From assembly GCF_027943255.1 (NCBI RefSeq), contig NC_072893.1, positions 120,961,784 to 121,025,783 of the forward strand: DNA of 64,000 nucleotides, read 5' to 3'. Below the pieces are notes generated by a model, which saw nothing but the letters and a program-made list of their open reading frames with translations, was not told the origin of the DNA and made no database searches. The DNA is from Anastrepha obliqua. Lineage: Eukaryota > Arthropoda > Insecta > Diptera > Tephritidae. Shown here one piece after another: positions 1 to 9,859 of the stretch (the stretch's first letter is position 1; each line of letters starts with the position of its first letter). Both the position numbers and the translations under genes were made by a program.

Positions 1-2526
1 CTATCCGAAAGAATAGCGATATTGCCCTTAAAAGAGAAATCTGCGATTAGTAACCTACAGGCTTCCCCAATTGCTAGTACTTCCGCTTGGAAGACGCTGC
101 TGGTATTAGGGAGACGCACAGATTTTTCAATTCCAAGTCTATGAGAATATATACCAGCTCCAACACCACAATCCATTTTACTACCATCTGTATAGACTGT
201 GGTATCGAAGTTGTTTAGAGAGAATCCCTTATTCCATTCTTTTTTAGATGGAAAGAGTGTGGCAAAATTCCTATTGAACGTTACCATCGGGACGATGTAG
301 GCAGTCCTCACCGAGGTTAACTGAGTTTGTCGCGATAATAGACTAGCGTGACCATAAGTTTTTCCTTTCCAGCGACCCGCTTCATTTAACCTAAATGCAC
401 TCATAGTTGCCGTCTTCTTTATATGTAGGTCTATTGGAATAACGTGTGTCAGTGCATTGAGAGCCTGTCTAGGACATGATCTGATTGCACCGACCGTTAT
501 TGCATATATTATAAAAAGCATAAGTTCTGTTTTACGCTGGTTTAAACTTAGCCCACATCCTGTGGCCCAAGAGTTAAGCTCGCCTAACGCCCTTTGGATG
601 ATCCCACTGATCGTATTTGGACACAGTCCTGACACCATTAACATCACATCATGAGCGTACGCCACCACTTTTACCCCACCTCCGTCAAGTTTTATTAAGA
701 TTTTGCCAATCACACATAGCCAAAGAAGTGGAGATAATACTCCCCCTTGTGGAGTGCCGCCGTGGACCTTCTTGGTTATGTTGATATTACCCATATTAGC
801 TTTGGTTGGTTTCTAGCATGGAGATGATCCAGTTACTGATGCAACTGTCCACCTCCAGGTCTATCAACGCCCGTTGGATGGCATCTGTGCTAACATTGTT
901 AAAGGCGCCTTCGATATCCAAGAATGCCGCCATGGTATAATGTTTGCTCTCTAGAGAGCCCTCTATTGTTCCGATTACCTCGTGAAGCGCTGTCTCCGTA
1001 GATTTGCCTTTAAGGTATGCGTGTTGTGCAGTAGATATACCCGAGCTCTCCAAAGAGCTTCTGAGGTGCGTATCCAAAAGTCTTTCAAAAGTTTTTAACA
1101 GGAAAGACGAAAGACTGATTGGCCTGAAGTCCTTCGCTGATTCATGTCCTCTTCTACCTACTTTTGGTATGAAGACGACCTTGACTAGTTTCCAGCTATC
1201 TGGAATATGGCCTAAGTTTAAACACGCTTTAAAAATTTCCTCTAGCCATGGTAGGATACAGTCCAAGGTTTCCTGTAACATCTTTGGAATGATCCCATCT
1301 GGCCCCGGAGATTTAAAGGGTGAGAAAGATTTGATTGCCCATGCAACTTTTTCTTTGGTAATAATTTCATTTGCAAGATGCTGTGGATTATATTGGCTCC
1401 GCCTAATGTTTCCCCTCTCACTTTCGTAAGCGCTGCATCCCGGAAAATGCATGTTTAGCAGAAGCTCTAGCGATTCTTCTGCTGTAGCAGTCCAAGTTCC
1501 ATCAGGTTTCTTGACCCAAGAAGCCTTTGAGTGGTCTTTGGAAAGAACACGGCTGAGCCTAGCAGAATCCCTGGTGGATTCGATTGACGAACAAAATTCC
1601 CTCCAGCTCTCTTTTTTGGCGGCCCTGATTGCATTCTTGTACTGTCTCCGACTTTCTCTGTACAATTCCCAATTTCCCGTTGAGTAGCTGAGGTTAAACG
1701 TTGACCTAGATTTTTCCCTTAGTTTTAAGAGCTCACTGCTCCACCAAGGGGGGTGAGTTTTTTTTTGCTAAATTTTATCCTCTTGTTTACTACATTTTTG
1801 AACCTCTTCCAGTTGGTTCTTAAAGGATTTCGATACGGTAGGGGTGGATCTACCTTAAGATCCAAATCGTACAGAATCCAACTATGATCAGAAAAGGACC
1901 TTTTATTGGATACCCTCCAATTATCTACCCTTACTGAGCTATTTTCAGACAGTAGAGTAACATCAATCACTTCCTCCCATCCTCTGAAGTATTCCGTACT
2001 AGGAAAGGTGAAAGTGGGAGTGTTACCCCTGTTACATACCGATAAGTTAGTATTAATAATAAAATTATATAAAGACTCACCTCGGTCGTTTGTCTCGCCG
2101 CTTCCCCACAACGCATGCCTCGCATTGGCATCGCATCCGAGCAGCAGGTTCTTGTTTCTGGCTTCACGCACAAGCCGACGAGCCTCCTCGGGTGGTGCTG
2201 GCCGATCATGTGCCATGTAGATGGAAGCCAATATGATGCCGACACCGTCAGCGGCTTCTACCTCCACAGCCGTCACATCCTGTGAACAATATGATGGGAT
2301 TAAAAATATGTTCAAATGTTTCTTAGCTACAATACAAGATCTGGGGTTACCTTCAGTCCGTTTGTAGAAAAGGTTGTGGTTGTTCCCAGTAAACACCTTC
2401 ACCTCGGTGCTCCGCACCCAGGGTTCCTGGTTCGATGTCGACGTCCTCCTCTGCCAGGAGAACGGTTAGGTTGTCCGTTGCAGTCCGCGAGTGCTGCAGG
2501 TTTATTTGGACAACCTTGAGACCCAT
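1..2526 (-). pseudogene. LINE ORF2: endonuclease, reverse transcriptase, RNase H (broken)
   Basis: ORF2 carries out target-primed reverse transcription. It starts MGLKVVQINLQHS at 2526. The endonuclease shows VQINLQHS, QEPW (near 2430, reached only after a frameshift), GCDANARH and SDH (near 1888), so its catalytic motifs survive in pieces. A second frameshift lies in the G run at 1748-1753 of the plus strand. The RT domain follows: SPGPDGIIPKML, FRPISLSS, AFLDIEGAFNN, then a frameshift at about 790-800, then GTPQGGVLSPLL. The active-site box reads YAHD (648-659) instead of YADD, so the first catalytic Asp is His. About 100 residues normally found between the KTELMLF box and the ITVGAI segment are missing near 500-530. 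RNase H is present with YTDGSKM, FQAEVLAI and ILSD before the window ends. Non-functional. Confidence 0.85.
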
Positions 2527-2539
2527 GCTGCTGGTCGCT

Positions 2540-3612
2540 TTACAATTTGACGGCGTCGCCAAGCTGCACTTCCGGGTGCTGCTCATTAGCGCCATCGTTT
2601 TTGGTGGATGCGGCGTCGTCAAGTTGCATGCCTGTGAGCAACTCGTTGGCGCCGTCAACCTCGTCCTGTTCATCCTCCGGATTTGCAGATCGGAATATCT
2701 TCAGTTGCGTTTTCCTGACGCCGAACCGAAGTTTATTGTCCACTTTTCCCAGTGGCTCGATGCTCTCCTCCGATATTTGGAGAAGGAAGGACACACTGTT
2801 CTTTTGCGGAGCCTCCGCTTTGATGATGCTCCAATCATCCATCGGAACAGTGCGGTTGTGTGCCTGCAGGTATGGAATAAGCTGCTTAGCTTCGAATTCC
2901 ATGTTTGGAATCCAGATGCGGGCCCTCGGCCGTCGAGGGATTTCGCTGGCCGGGATTAGTTTGAGCCTCAAACCTTCCCAGTCGCTCTGGATTTTGCCCA
3001 CAACTGTTTGCAGGAAGTTAAGGGAGAGTTGATCGTCGTACTTGATCACCCTGTATCCGCGGACCACCTCCATTGAATCAAATCCTGGCACATGACCCTC
3101 CGGGTTTGCCATGACGTGATTGACGACAATGCGGGACAGCCGTGCTTCAATTTCGGACCACTCATCCGATGCAGGTTTACCGCGGTTAGTTAATTCGTCA
3201 ACCAACGCTATTTGCAGGTGATCCCGTGCCACCTCATTAAATGAGCGTTTGGTTGGTTTTGGTATTGAAGCTGTGTGAACCGACACTTTTGGCTTCTTCG
3301 TTGGTTTGTCGCTTTCGTCCTGCGAACGATTGCGTTTCACGGCTTCTGCCTTCTGGGTGGCCTGGAACGCCAGGTACTCATCGACCACCTTTTGGCACCT
3401 TGCCTTATCGACCGCGTCCTTTGGATGAGCTTTCCCTTCAGCCTCATTTTTTTTATTCTTCCGAGAATAGTCAGAGACCTCTGGTAAAGCTTGTACCTGG
3501 ACGGGCCTTTTTTAGCGTTTTGGCGCTTTTGCCCCTTGGCATCAGCGGATGGGGATGGTTGACTTAAGGTTGATGGCGTGCTGTGGCCCACAGCTCGGTC
3601 CGAGTTGTCCAT
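2540..3612 (-). pseudogene. LINE ORF1 (gag-like nucleic-acid-binding protein), frameshifted
   Basis: ORF1 of the LINE would bind element RNA in the ribonucleoprotein particle. The N-terminal part begins MDNSDRAVG at 3612 and is basic and Ser/Lys-rich. The frame then shifts in a T run at about 3447-3454, and the remaining 280-odd residues stay open to the stop at 2540. This second part has a basic patch (DKPTKKPKVS), then a compact domain with GLRLKLIPASEIPRRPRARIW that resembles the DUF4780-type domain of insect LINE ORF1 proteins, then an acidic tail. No CCHC zinc knuckles are seen. I chose the start at 3612 because the upstream frame joins naturally across the T run. Family assignment is from memory of the domain; confidence moderate. 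Confidence 0.7.
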
Positions 3613-4019
3613 TTGTCCGTCTGTTGTGCCAATGGGTGCGTCCGTATATCCGTTCGTTTTGGGTTTGTGTCCGTCCGTTTGTCCGTCTTCTTTGTAGCGT
3701 TATCCGAAGTTTTTGATCTTTGTTCATACTGTTTCGTACGGTCACCTGCCCTTCCAGAAGGCTGCACATGTCGCCATGTGCGGTGACCAATGAGGATTTA
3801 GGGGAAATAAACGGTCCGCCATGGCAGCGCCCCATACCATGGTAAGGCCACCGTTACAACCTGAGGCGGCCTGGTGTCAGGAGGGCTCCGTTAAAAGACA
3901 GCCTAGTTTTATCCCCCGGCTGCCAAACCCACCCAGTAGGCACGGGTCGCGTTACACCTTGGGTTGAGGGAGTTTTTTAACGAAGTTTACGTCTTCGATG
4001 TAAATATGTCTGACTGTGA

Positions 4020-4165
4020 TTTCGTCTTTATTTCCGCCCTAAAAGTCTTTTAACCGCCAAAACTTCAGCTTGGAATACGCAGCTTGGAATGCGCAGCTTG
4101 GAATACCCGCCTACTACTTGATCGTTGATTTTACCACCGCATGACTCTATTTTCATAAAATAGTA
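4020..4165 (-). pseudogene. RNase H scrap of an I-type LINE
   Basis: On the minus strand a short frame contains KMIYYFMKIESCGG followed by VFQAEVLAVKRLLG. The second part is the FQAE box of LINE RNase H domains, where Glu is catalytic; the first is a corrupted YTDGSKMESG box. The element body is absent on both sides. A 14-bp unit is repeated three times just before the FQAE box. A separate relic from the larger LINE to its left, since it repeats a domain that element already has. Confidence 0.55.
4066..4107. repeat. 14-bp tandem triplication (CAGCTTGGAATACG)
   Basis: Three adjacent copies of CAGCTTGGAATACG, differing at one or two positions. The unit is the antisense of the codons just before the RNase H catalytic Glu box, so the scrap has locally expanded its own sequence. 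Confidence 0.85.
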
Positions 4166-4229
4166 AATCATTTTCACAGTCTTTTCTAGATGGAAATTTG
4201 ATCGTATAAGACCTGTCATTTATACCTCA

Positions 4230-5215
4230 ATAACCTCTTTGCGAACAAAAAAACAAAAAAATTGTACAGCTCAAAGAATGGTAATCAGGTCTCAGTACTG
4301 GGAAGTGGACTGAAACTGGCCGAAATAGGCTCTATAATAGCATTTGAAATTTAAAAAAATAGCCAATGTTGCCATCACTACAAAATTTGCAACAAATTGT
4401 TACACTCTCTATCGATCGCTTGATATGAAAATGTTTATGGTCAATATCCGCCAGAGCCGTTGAGATGAAAAGGTGCCCGGCTAGAAGACAAATTTTTCTG
4501 CCCAAATTCGGAGTGCAATTCAAACTTATTTAAAACTCAAACTGATAAGGAAACGAATACAATTTATGGATCAAATGGAAATGAAACCAGTGAGAGAATA
4601 GTCAGAGACCTTTAGCTAAAATTCTCATCAGAATTGGGCGTGGAGTATTGTCTTTTAAGAAATATAAGAAATCTTTCTTTAGTTCTACAAGGTCGTTATG
4701 TATAAGAGCGACAAGTGCCTGATTTTAGCACTGTCAGTGTGCTAAACATAAATTCATACATACATACACACTTACATAGGAACTATACATGCATTTGCAC
4801 TACACCTAATTTCACGCTAAAATTGAATAAAAAGGAAACGATGAGACGAATGAGGCGAATGATGATATTGCAACAATGGTTCGTTGGCCTAGGCTTCAAT
4901 TTCGAATACTGATATAAATCAGAGACTAGAAATCACTTAGATTGCATTTGTGTATGTATGAATACAGAAGCCATTTTAAGATATAAGTATGTAAGTCCCT
5001 TTTTGCACATGTGTATATATGTTTACACGTACATTTACATACATATTTATGCATGTGTTTCTGTCTTTGAATTGACGTTATGTCATAGGGAGTGAAGTAA
5101 AACTCATAATTAAATCATGTTCCGATATTTTTAATATTACCTAACGGCGCGAGAAGCGTAAAGCACAGATTTTTAAAATATTTGTGAGTTTTATTATTAG
5201 GCTAAGGAAACTGAT
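4230..5215. other. Unassigned AT-rich DNA
   Basis: No coding pattern or element recognised. Short CATA/TACA runs near 4755-4800 and 4950-5060. A stretch at 4592-4615 resembles 3463-3486 of the neighbouring LINE ORF1 (AGAATAGTCAGAGACCT in both), so it may be a small LINE-derived fragment. Confidence 0.4.
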
Positions 5216-5219
5216 TGCC

Positions 5220-6270
5220 CGAACAGAGATTCTACGTGGACTTTAGAGCCGGACTGCCAAGGAAAAGGTACTGAGATGATTGCATTTCATTCTTCAGACA
5301 GCTGGCGCAGAAAAGATTCGAGGGCGAATCTCAGAGCCTGCATACCTCGCGGATAATGGCCCGTCAGGAAAAACATAAAATTCGAGAGATTTGGTAACCA
5401 TAGAAGCTTCCTCGAGTGCCTCCAATCCACATGTGGACAGAAGAATCTCGCGATCTTGCAAGTTTGTGTAAAAATGGATGGATACTTGCCTAGCGTTCGC
5501 TGAGTTGGTAGGCTGCTTGCCTTTCTAGTCGCAGGCCACAGGTAGTTAAGGAGATCGCAATTCTTTCATTTCCTGGGGGAACTACCTCACAGATCCCTTG
5601 TCTAGCAATGTTATCTCATCTTCATAGCAGTTTCTTGCAATGTTCCTGTAAACATTTACCAAGATGAGCGTAATATCAAAGAATTCGGATGCAATCAAAA
5701 GAGAAGCCAATTATTTTATTTTATCTCCTTTAAAATATGACCAGTCTGAAGCAACACATATGTGCCAACATTTAACCCAGTCCTCCATGCACCCCTAGTA
5801 AGCTGACGAAGGGATGGCCTTTAGCTCCTTCGTCGCATTCTCTTTGATCTCCTCTATCGACCGAAATATCCTTCCACGAAGTGCTAACTTCAACTTGGGA
5901 AACAAAAAGAAGTCGCAAGGGACATATCAGGTAAATACGGTGCTTGCACGATGGTATTTCCTTGGGGTTAGGTGAAATAATCCAGCACAATTTGAACTCG
6001 GTGCGATGGCGCGCTATCATCATGCAAAATACAAGAATTGTTTGCCCACATTTCCGGCCATTTGCGACGTACAGCATCTCTCAAATGATCCGATGGCGCT
6101 AAAAAGTGACAGATGTGTGTCTTACAGTCCAACCAAAATAAGAAAAAAATATGGACCTGTTCCCACGTGCGCGGTTCCTTTAAATTAAACATTCCCGGTA
6201 CTTTTGGATCATAAGGTATTTACCCTACTGAAGTATGCAGCCAATCAGCTGCTTCTTTGATTGCAGTGGT
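5220..6270. repeat. Unclassified dispersed repeat, copy 1 (interrupted by a mariner relic)
   Basis: Matches 20500-21060 in the same orientation through scattered blocks: TGCATACCTCGCGGA, ATCTCGCGA..TTGCAAGTTT, AACTACCTCACA, AGAGAAGCCAA, and at the far end CAGCTGCTTCTTTGATTGC. Copy 1 is about 480 bp longer because a mariner fragment (5745-6192) sits between the last two blocks. I could not assign the repeat to a known class; no long frame or LTR-like ends are evident. Confidence 0.6.
5745..6192 (-). pseudogene. mariner transposase, C-terminal half relic
   Basis: Minus-strand frames give WPEMWANNSCILHDDSAPSH followed, after a frameshift, by APYLPDM and a corrupted FPKLK-like stretch. These are the second and third catalytic boxes of mariner transposases (HDNAPxH and YSPDLAP). 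The N-terminal helix-turn-helix half is missing and several frameshifts are present. The second Asp (HDDSAPSH) is retained. No TIRs were found. The fragment sits inside a dispersed repeat whose other copy lacks it. Confidence 0.75.
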
Positions 6271-6558
6271 GCAGTAGCCTGTACCTCGCAGACTACTCCC
6301 TTCCATTAAATATCGGAGTAATCCGTTAAGTTCTGCCTTTGATGTTCGACCGAATTCCTTCTGAAAATTACACCGAGTCGCATTGAAATTCTTCCTTTAT
6401 CGAATAGCGATTTGCTCTACTGACACATCTCTGCTGACTAGGAGCGTGTGGATTCCATAATTTTATTATCTTTTCTCAGCTGATTTTGCTTTGGCGTTAG
6501 TTGGCGATCGTTCGAGTTCTGTAGGTAGGTTGAAGTACTAGTCTGGCAGATATCCACA
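6270..6558. other. Unassigned DNA
   Basis: No gene or repeat recognised between the dispersed repeat and the LINE scrap. Confidence 0.3.
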
Positions 6559-7080
6559 GCCAGTCATAACTGTTGATGAAATGGAGAAGATTGATGGGAT
6601 TTAGTTTGGCGCACTGTCCAAGGTTGTCCAAGAAAGGAGCACCCAGTGCCCTGCCGGGGTAGCTGCCAAACCCGAGTATTTACACAGAAAGTGCTCAACA
6701 GTCTTCTCTGAAAGGTCATTACAGCTTTTGCAATGGGGGTTATTGGTAAACCGAGCTTTTCCTCGTCCAATCACCGGTAAACACTGCTACGGAAATGAAT
6801 GACGTGAAGTCCCCAGGACTTTCTACGTCCTGCGTATCTTGTACTGGGGCCTTTGGAAATAGGACTTGAAGAAATGGAGCTCCATCTCTTTTGTACTTTC
6901 CTGAGGAGTAAGTAACCAAGCTTGGGTGCCTATCGTCCAATGACCGGTAAATATAGCTAAGAATTTGGAAATTGAATGGCGTGGAGTCCCCAAGACTTTC
7001 TGAGTCCTCCGTCTATTGTATTGGCTATTGAACTCGCATTGACGAGGATACTCTAGCGACAAACCCACATCATTTTGCAC
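6559..7080 (-). pseudogene. I-type LINE ORF2 C-terminus, with partial tandem duplication
   Basis: On the minus strand AIFTGHWTIG and, further on, VFTGDWTRKS repeat the LTGHWxxG box that follows RNase H in I-type LINEs. The second is followed by CKSCNDLSEKTVEHFLCKY, the Cys/His box found at the C-terminus of these proteins. Two blocks, about 6757-6850 and 6931-7025, match each other (TCCAATxACCGGTAAA and GAGTCCCCAxGACTTTCT), so a ~170-bp unit has been duplicated. Frameshifts and stops throughout. Same family as the relic at 61290-62295. Confidence 0.75.
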
Positions 7081-7084
7081 TCTG

Positions 7085-7790
7085 CCTATTGAATTCTCTA
7101 ATCACCAACTCTCTTATACAAATCTAACGAGGTTTCACCAGGAGTCTTTCTGGTCGACAAATGAACTGCTTGTCGGAAAACCGGGATCATGTAGGATCTG
7201 TAGTACTATTCCCTATTGCTAAGATTTTCAGAACCGTATCCAATCATGAAAAATATATTTTGGCTTCTTCTGCCAGATGCTTCTCGTCTAATCTATTTTT
7301 TCCAGACCTTACAACTAGATTTCATTGCATTATCTTCTTATATGAACTAAAAATGCATGAGATGGATGTCCCATAAAATTGAGAAAAATGTATATCTATG
7401 TGTGTGTGCATCTAACTATGTAGTACTCTCTCGATGAAGAACAATACGAAAGTGTAATTGGCAACAAATGTACGCCAGTGAAGCGAAGCACTTCCACCTC
7501 AGCTTGATGGTATAGCATTTTGCGGCGCAGTCTAACGGATTTGCTCAAATGCGAATTTTCCGCTTGCGGTACAAAAGTGACATTAGCGAACGTCGACGTC
7601 GAGAGACGGCGTCATTTATACACACTTCTCTGGGTATTTACACATGTTTGTATGTATGTTGGCGCACGTAAGTTTCTGCTTGTCGCTTGTGGGTGGTAAC
7701 CACAATGAATGCGCAGGAAACAAAAGAAGAAAAAAGAAACGTACTAAAGCATTAACAACAACCGCAGATGACTTTAATCGAAGATATTAA
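7085..7790. other. Unassigned DNA
   Basis: No coding pattern or recognised repeat. Only short TGTG/TATG runs. Confidence 0.3.
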
Positions 7791-7849
7791 GAGGGTTGTT
7801 CAGTAAGTACTTGAATTAGGGGAAAATATGTAAGATTTCTAAAATATTC

Positions 7850-7950
7850 GGAGCGCAACTAAGTTCTCGCTGTTTTGTTATGAAAATACAACTTTATTCT
7901 GAGAAAATGGTTACAAGTGAATCATTGAAAGTATTTGTATCGAAAAAAAT
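7850..7950 (+). repeat. Stray mariner terminus, same family as the 8096-9323 element
   Basis: Begins with CGCAACTAAGTTCTCGCTG, matching the inverted repeat at 9323 of the adjacent mariner, and continues with AACTTTATTCTG and GAATCATTGAAAGTATT, which recur at 8120-8165. It is thus a second copy of the element's 3' end, separated from the next end by about 145 bp of AT-rich DNA. Confidence 0.75.
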
Positions 7951-8095
7951 ATAACCTAAATTTTATGAAAAATCTTCACATGCTTGCAAGTCTAATTGAA
8001 AGCACACAGTACAATTGAGCATTTTTTTTCATAATTTAGTAATAAAGTAATGAAATTGAAATAAGGAAATAAAAATAAAATTTAAAAAACTTTTA

Positions 8096-9323
8096 GATGG
8101 GCAACTAAGTTCTCTAATACAACTTTATTCTGAAAAAATGGTTACAAATGAATCATTGAAAGTATTGCCCATCGCTGACAACTACTTTCCCCATCTTTCT
8201 GGTATATCTCGTATACCGTCGCGGTACAACTGTTCATCTTTTGAGGCTAAGACATTTTTTGATGTCTTTATATGAATGGAACTGCTGTGCCATCGATCGG
8301 AACAGGTGATAATCGGACGGCGCAATATTTGGAGAATATGGTGGGTGGGGTAGGATTTCCCATTTCAGTGTTTCCAGGTAGGTTTTAACGTGTTTGGCAA
8401 CGTGTGGTCTGCTGTAGAATCACTTTTCATGCCTCTCCGCGTATTTCGGTCGCTTCTCGCACAGTGTTCGTCTCAATCGCATCAATTGAAGTCGATACCG
8501 ATCCCCAGTGATGGTTTCGATTGGTTTTAACAGTTCATAATAAATAACACCAACCTGGTCCCACCAAATAGATAGCATAACCTTCATAGCGTGAATATTC
8601 GGCCAAGGCGACGACGTAGAAGCATGACCCGGCAGTCCCCATGACTTTATTTTCTTTGGATTGCTGTAATGAATCCATTTTTCATCCCCCGCCACGATGC
8701 GATGAAGAAAACCCTTCCCTTTTTGCCGCTGAAGCAGTTGTTCGCAGGAGAAAAAACGACGTTCAACATCCCTTGGGTTTAACTCATAAGGAGCCCAAGT
8801 CCCCTGTTTCTGAATCATTCCCAAAGCATGAACTCGCTTGGAAATGGATTGGCGGGTAACTCTTAATACTGCAGCAAGCTCTTCTTGGATTTGACACGGA
8901 TCCTCATTGAGCAATGCCTCCGATTCAGCGTCTTCGAAGGTTTTTGGCCTTCCTTCAACCGGACGGTCGTCAACATTAAAATCACCTTCTTTGAAGCGAC
9001 GGAACCAATCTCGGCACGTTGTTTCACTTAAAGCAGTATCTCCATAACTTTTTGTAGCTCTCGATGCGCTTCAGCCGCCGTTTTTTTGTTTTTTTCGTAT
9101 GAAAGAGGAAAATCAACACTTCCCACAAATGACGATTATTCGGCACAAAATCAGACATTTTCACAAAACCAAAAGTATATGATACCAAAACAAAATCGCT
9201 AATGCGTCGAAGCAGTTTCCTTACCATATGTCTAAGCTTGGTTCATGACGTTTAGGTTATGTTAGAATCGCACACACTGCTAGCGCTATTTATTGACAAA
9301 CAGCGAGAACTTAGTTCTGCACC
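8096..9323 (-). mobile_element. mariner element (mauritiana/cecropia-like), defective
   Basis: About 1228 bp, a usual mariner length, flanked on both sides by TA (8094-8095 and 9324-9325). The terminal repeats share AACTAAGTTCTC; the left one has lost about 20 bp compared with the stray copy at 7850. A transposase relic fills the interior. The mauritiana/cecropia-like label is from the transposase motifs, not from a tree. Confidence 0.85.
8153..9158 (-). pseudogene. mariner transposase (DD34D), frameshifted and missing one catalytic Asp
   Basis: A mariner transposase cuts at TIRs using three acidic residues. The start is MSDFVPNNRH at 9158. After a frameshift near 9080 the frame reads ETTCRDWFRRFK, GDFNVDDRPVEGRPK and EALLNEDP, then stays open as LRVTRQSISKRVHALG (the second HTH) and VAGDEKWIHY (first Asp). 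At 8415-8435 a small deletion and stop remove the HDNARPH box so that only SRPHVAK remains: the second catalytic Asp is gone. The third box survives as PYSPNIAPSDYHLF. The frame ends at 8153. Length (about 335 aa if joined) fits the family. Certainly inactive. Confidence 0.85.
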
Positions 9324-9325
9324 TA

Positions 9326-9745
9326 ATATTTTTTTACAAGCTCATCCTCTTTTTCAATACCATTACCAAGTTTTTCCTTAGACTTTTCTTGAATCTTTCG
9401 AAATATTTGAGTCCGAGGTTTCCGTGTCGAGCTTTGCTTTCATGGTGGGGTACGAAGAGTGGACAGCTAGTGCGAGCACACAACAATAGCTCTGTTTCGT
9501 GGCGGTTGTGAAACCCATTTTTGTATCCATGTCATGTCCATTTCAATTTGTCATCATTTCGGCTCTATACTTCACTATAGCTTTTGCATCCTTCTTTATC
9601 TACATGAAGTGCATACTTCGAATCCCAAGAAAATCTTAGTTATGATTGTACCGGTCAGTGCTACCATCCTAGCTTTCTTCAGACCAAATCTCTTAATTCC
9701 AGTTCTCCCTGATAGGACATAAGACCTCTAGAATGGTCACGCTTT
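9326..9745. other. Unassigned DNA
   Basis: No gene or element recognised. Short frames only. Confidence 0.3.
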
Positions 9746-9746
9746 C

Positions 9747-9855
9747 AATGGTCACGATTCTTTGCGATGACCGTGACTTCTTTGTAAGATGTCCCTGCAG
9801 CCTTAAGTTCTTTTTCGAGAGCCCCCCTCCAAGTGCTCCTAGGGCGTCCTAGGAC
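9747..9855 (-). pseudogene. RTE-type LINE C-terminal scrap
   Basis: The minus strand reads LGRPRSTWRGALEKELKAAG followed by TSYKEVTVIAKNRDH and a stop. The GRPRxTWRxxLExEL box and the following RDRxxWR-like segment are the very C-terminus of the proteins of RTE/CFDP2-type LINEs. Nothing else of the element is recognisable around it. Clade is inferred. Confidence 0.6.
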
Positions 9856-9859
9856 CAAA

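Larger units (their letters stand above)
1..3970 (-). mobile_element. LOA/I-type non-LTR retrotransposon, 3' end beyond window edge
   Basis: Read on the minus strand, the element runs 5'UTR (about 3970-3613), ORF1 (3612-2540), then ORF2 with AP-endonuclease, reverse transcriptase and RNase H in that order to position 1. The order gag-like ORF1, EN, RT, RNase H is that of the I/LOA group of LINEs. ORF2 starts 13 nt after ORF1 ends, a spacing usual for such elements. At least four frameshifts and one internal deletion make the copy non-autonomous. The 5' boundary near 3970 is estimated from loss of recognisable element sequence; no target-site duplication could be set because the other end lies outside. 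The clade (LOA rather than another RNase H-bearing clade) is an inference from ORF1. Confidence 0.85.

Noticed and set aside
1004..1687. Plus-strand frames of 141 and 78 codons opposite the LINE RT
   Set aside because: They are antisense to a recognisable RT and carry no motif.
2435..3032. Plus-strand frames of 174 and 161 codons
   Set aside because: Antisense shadows of LINE ORF1, rich in Ser/Cys/Arg as expected for such shadows.
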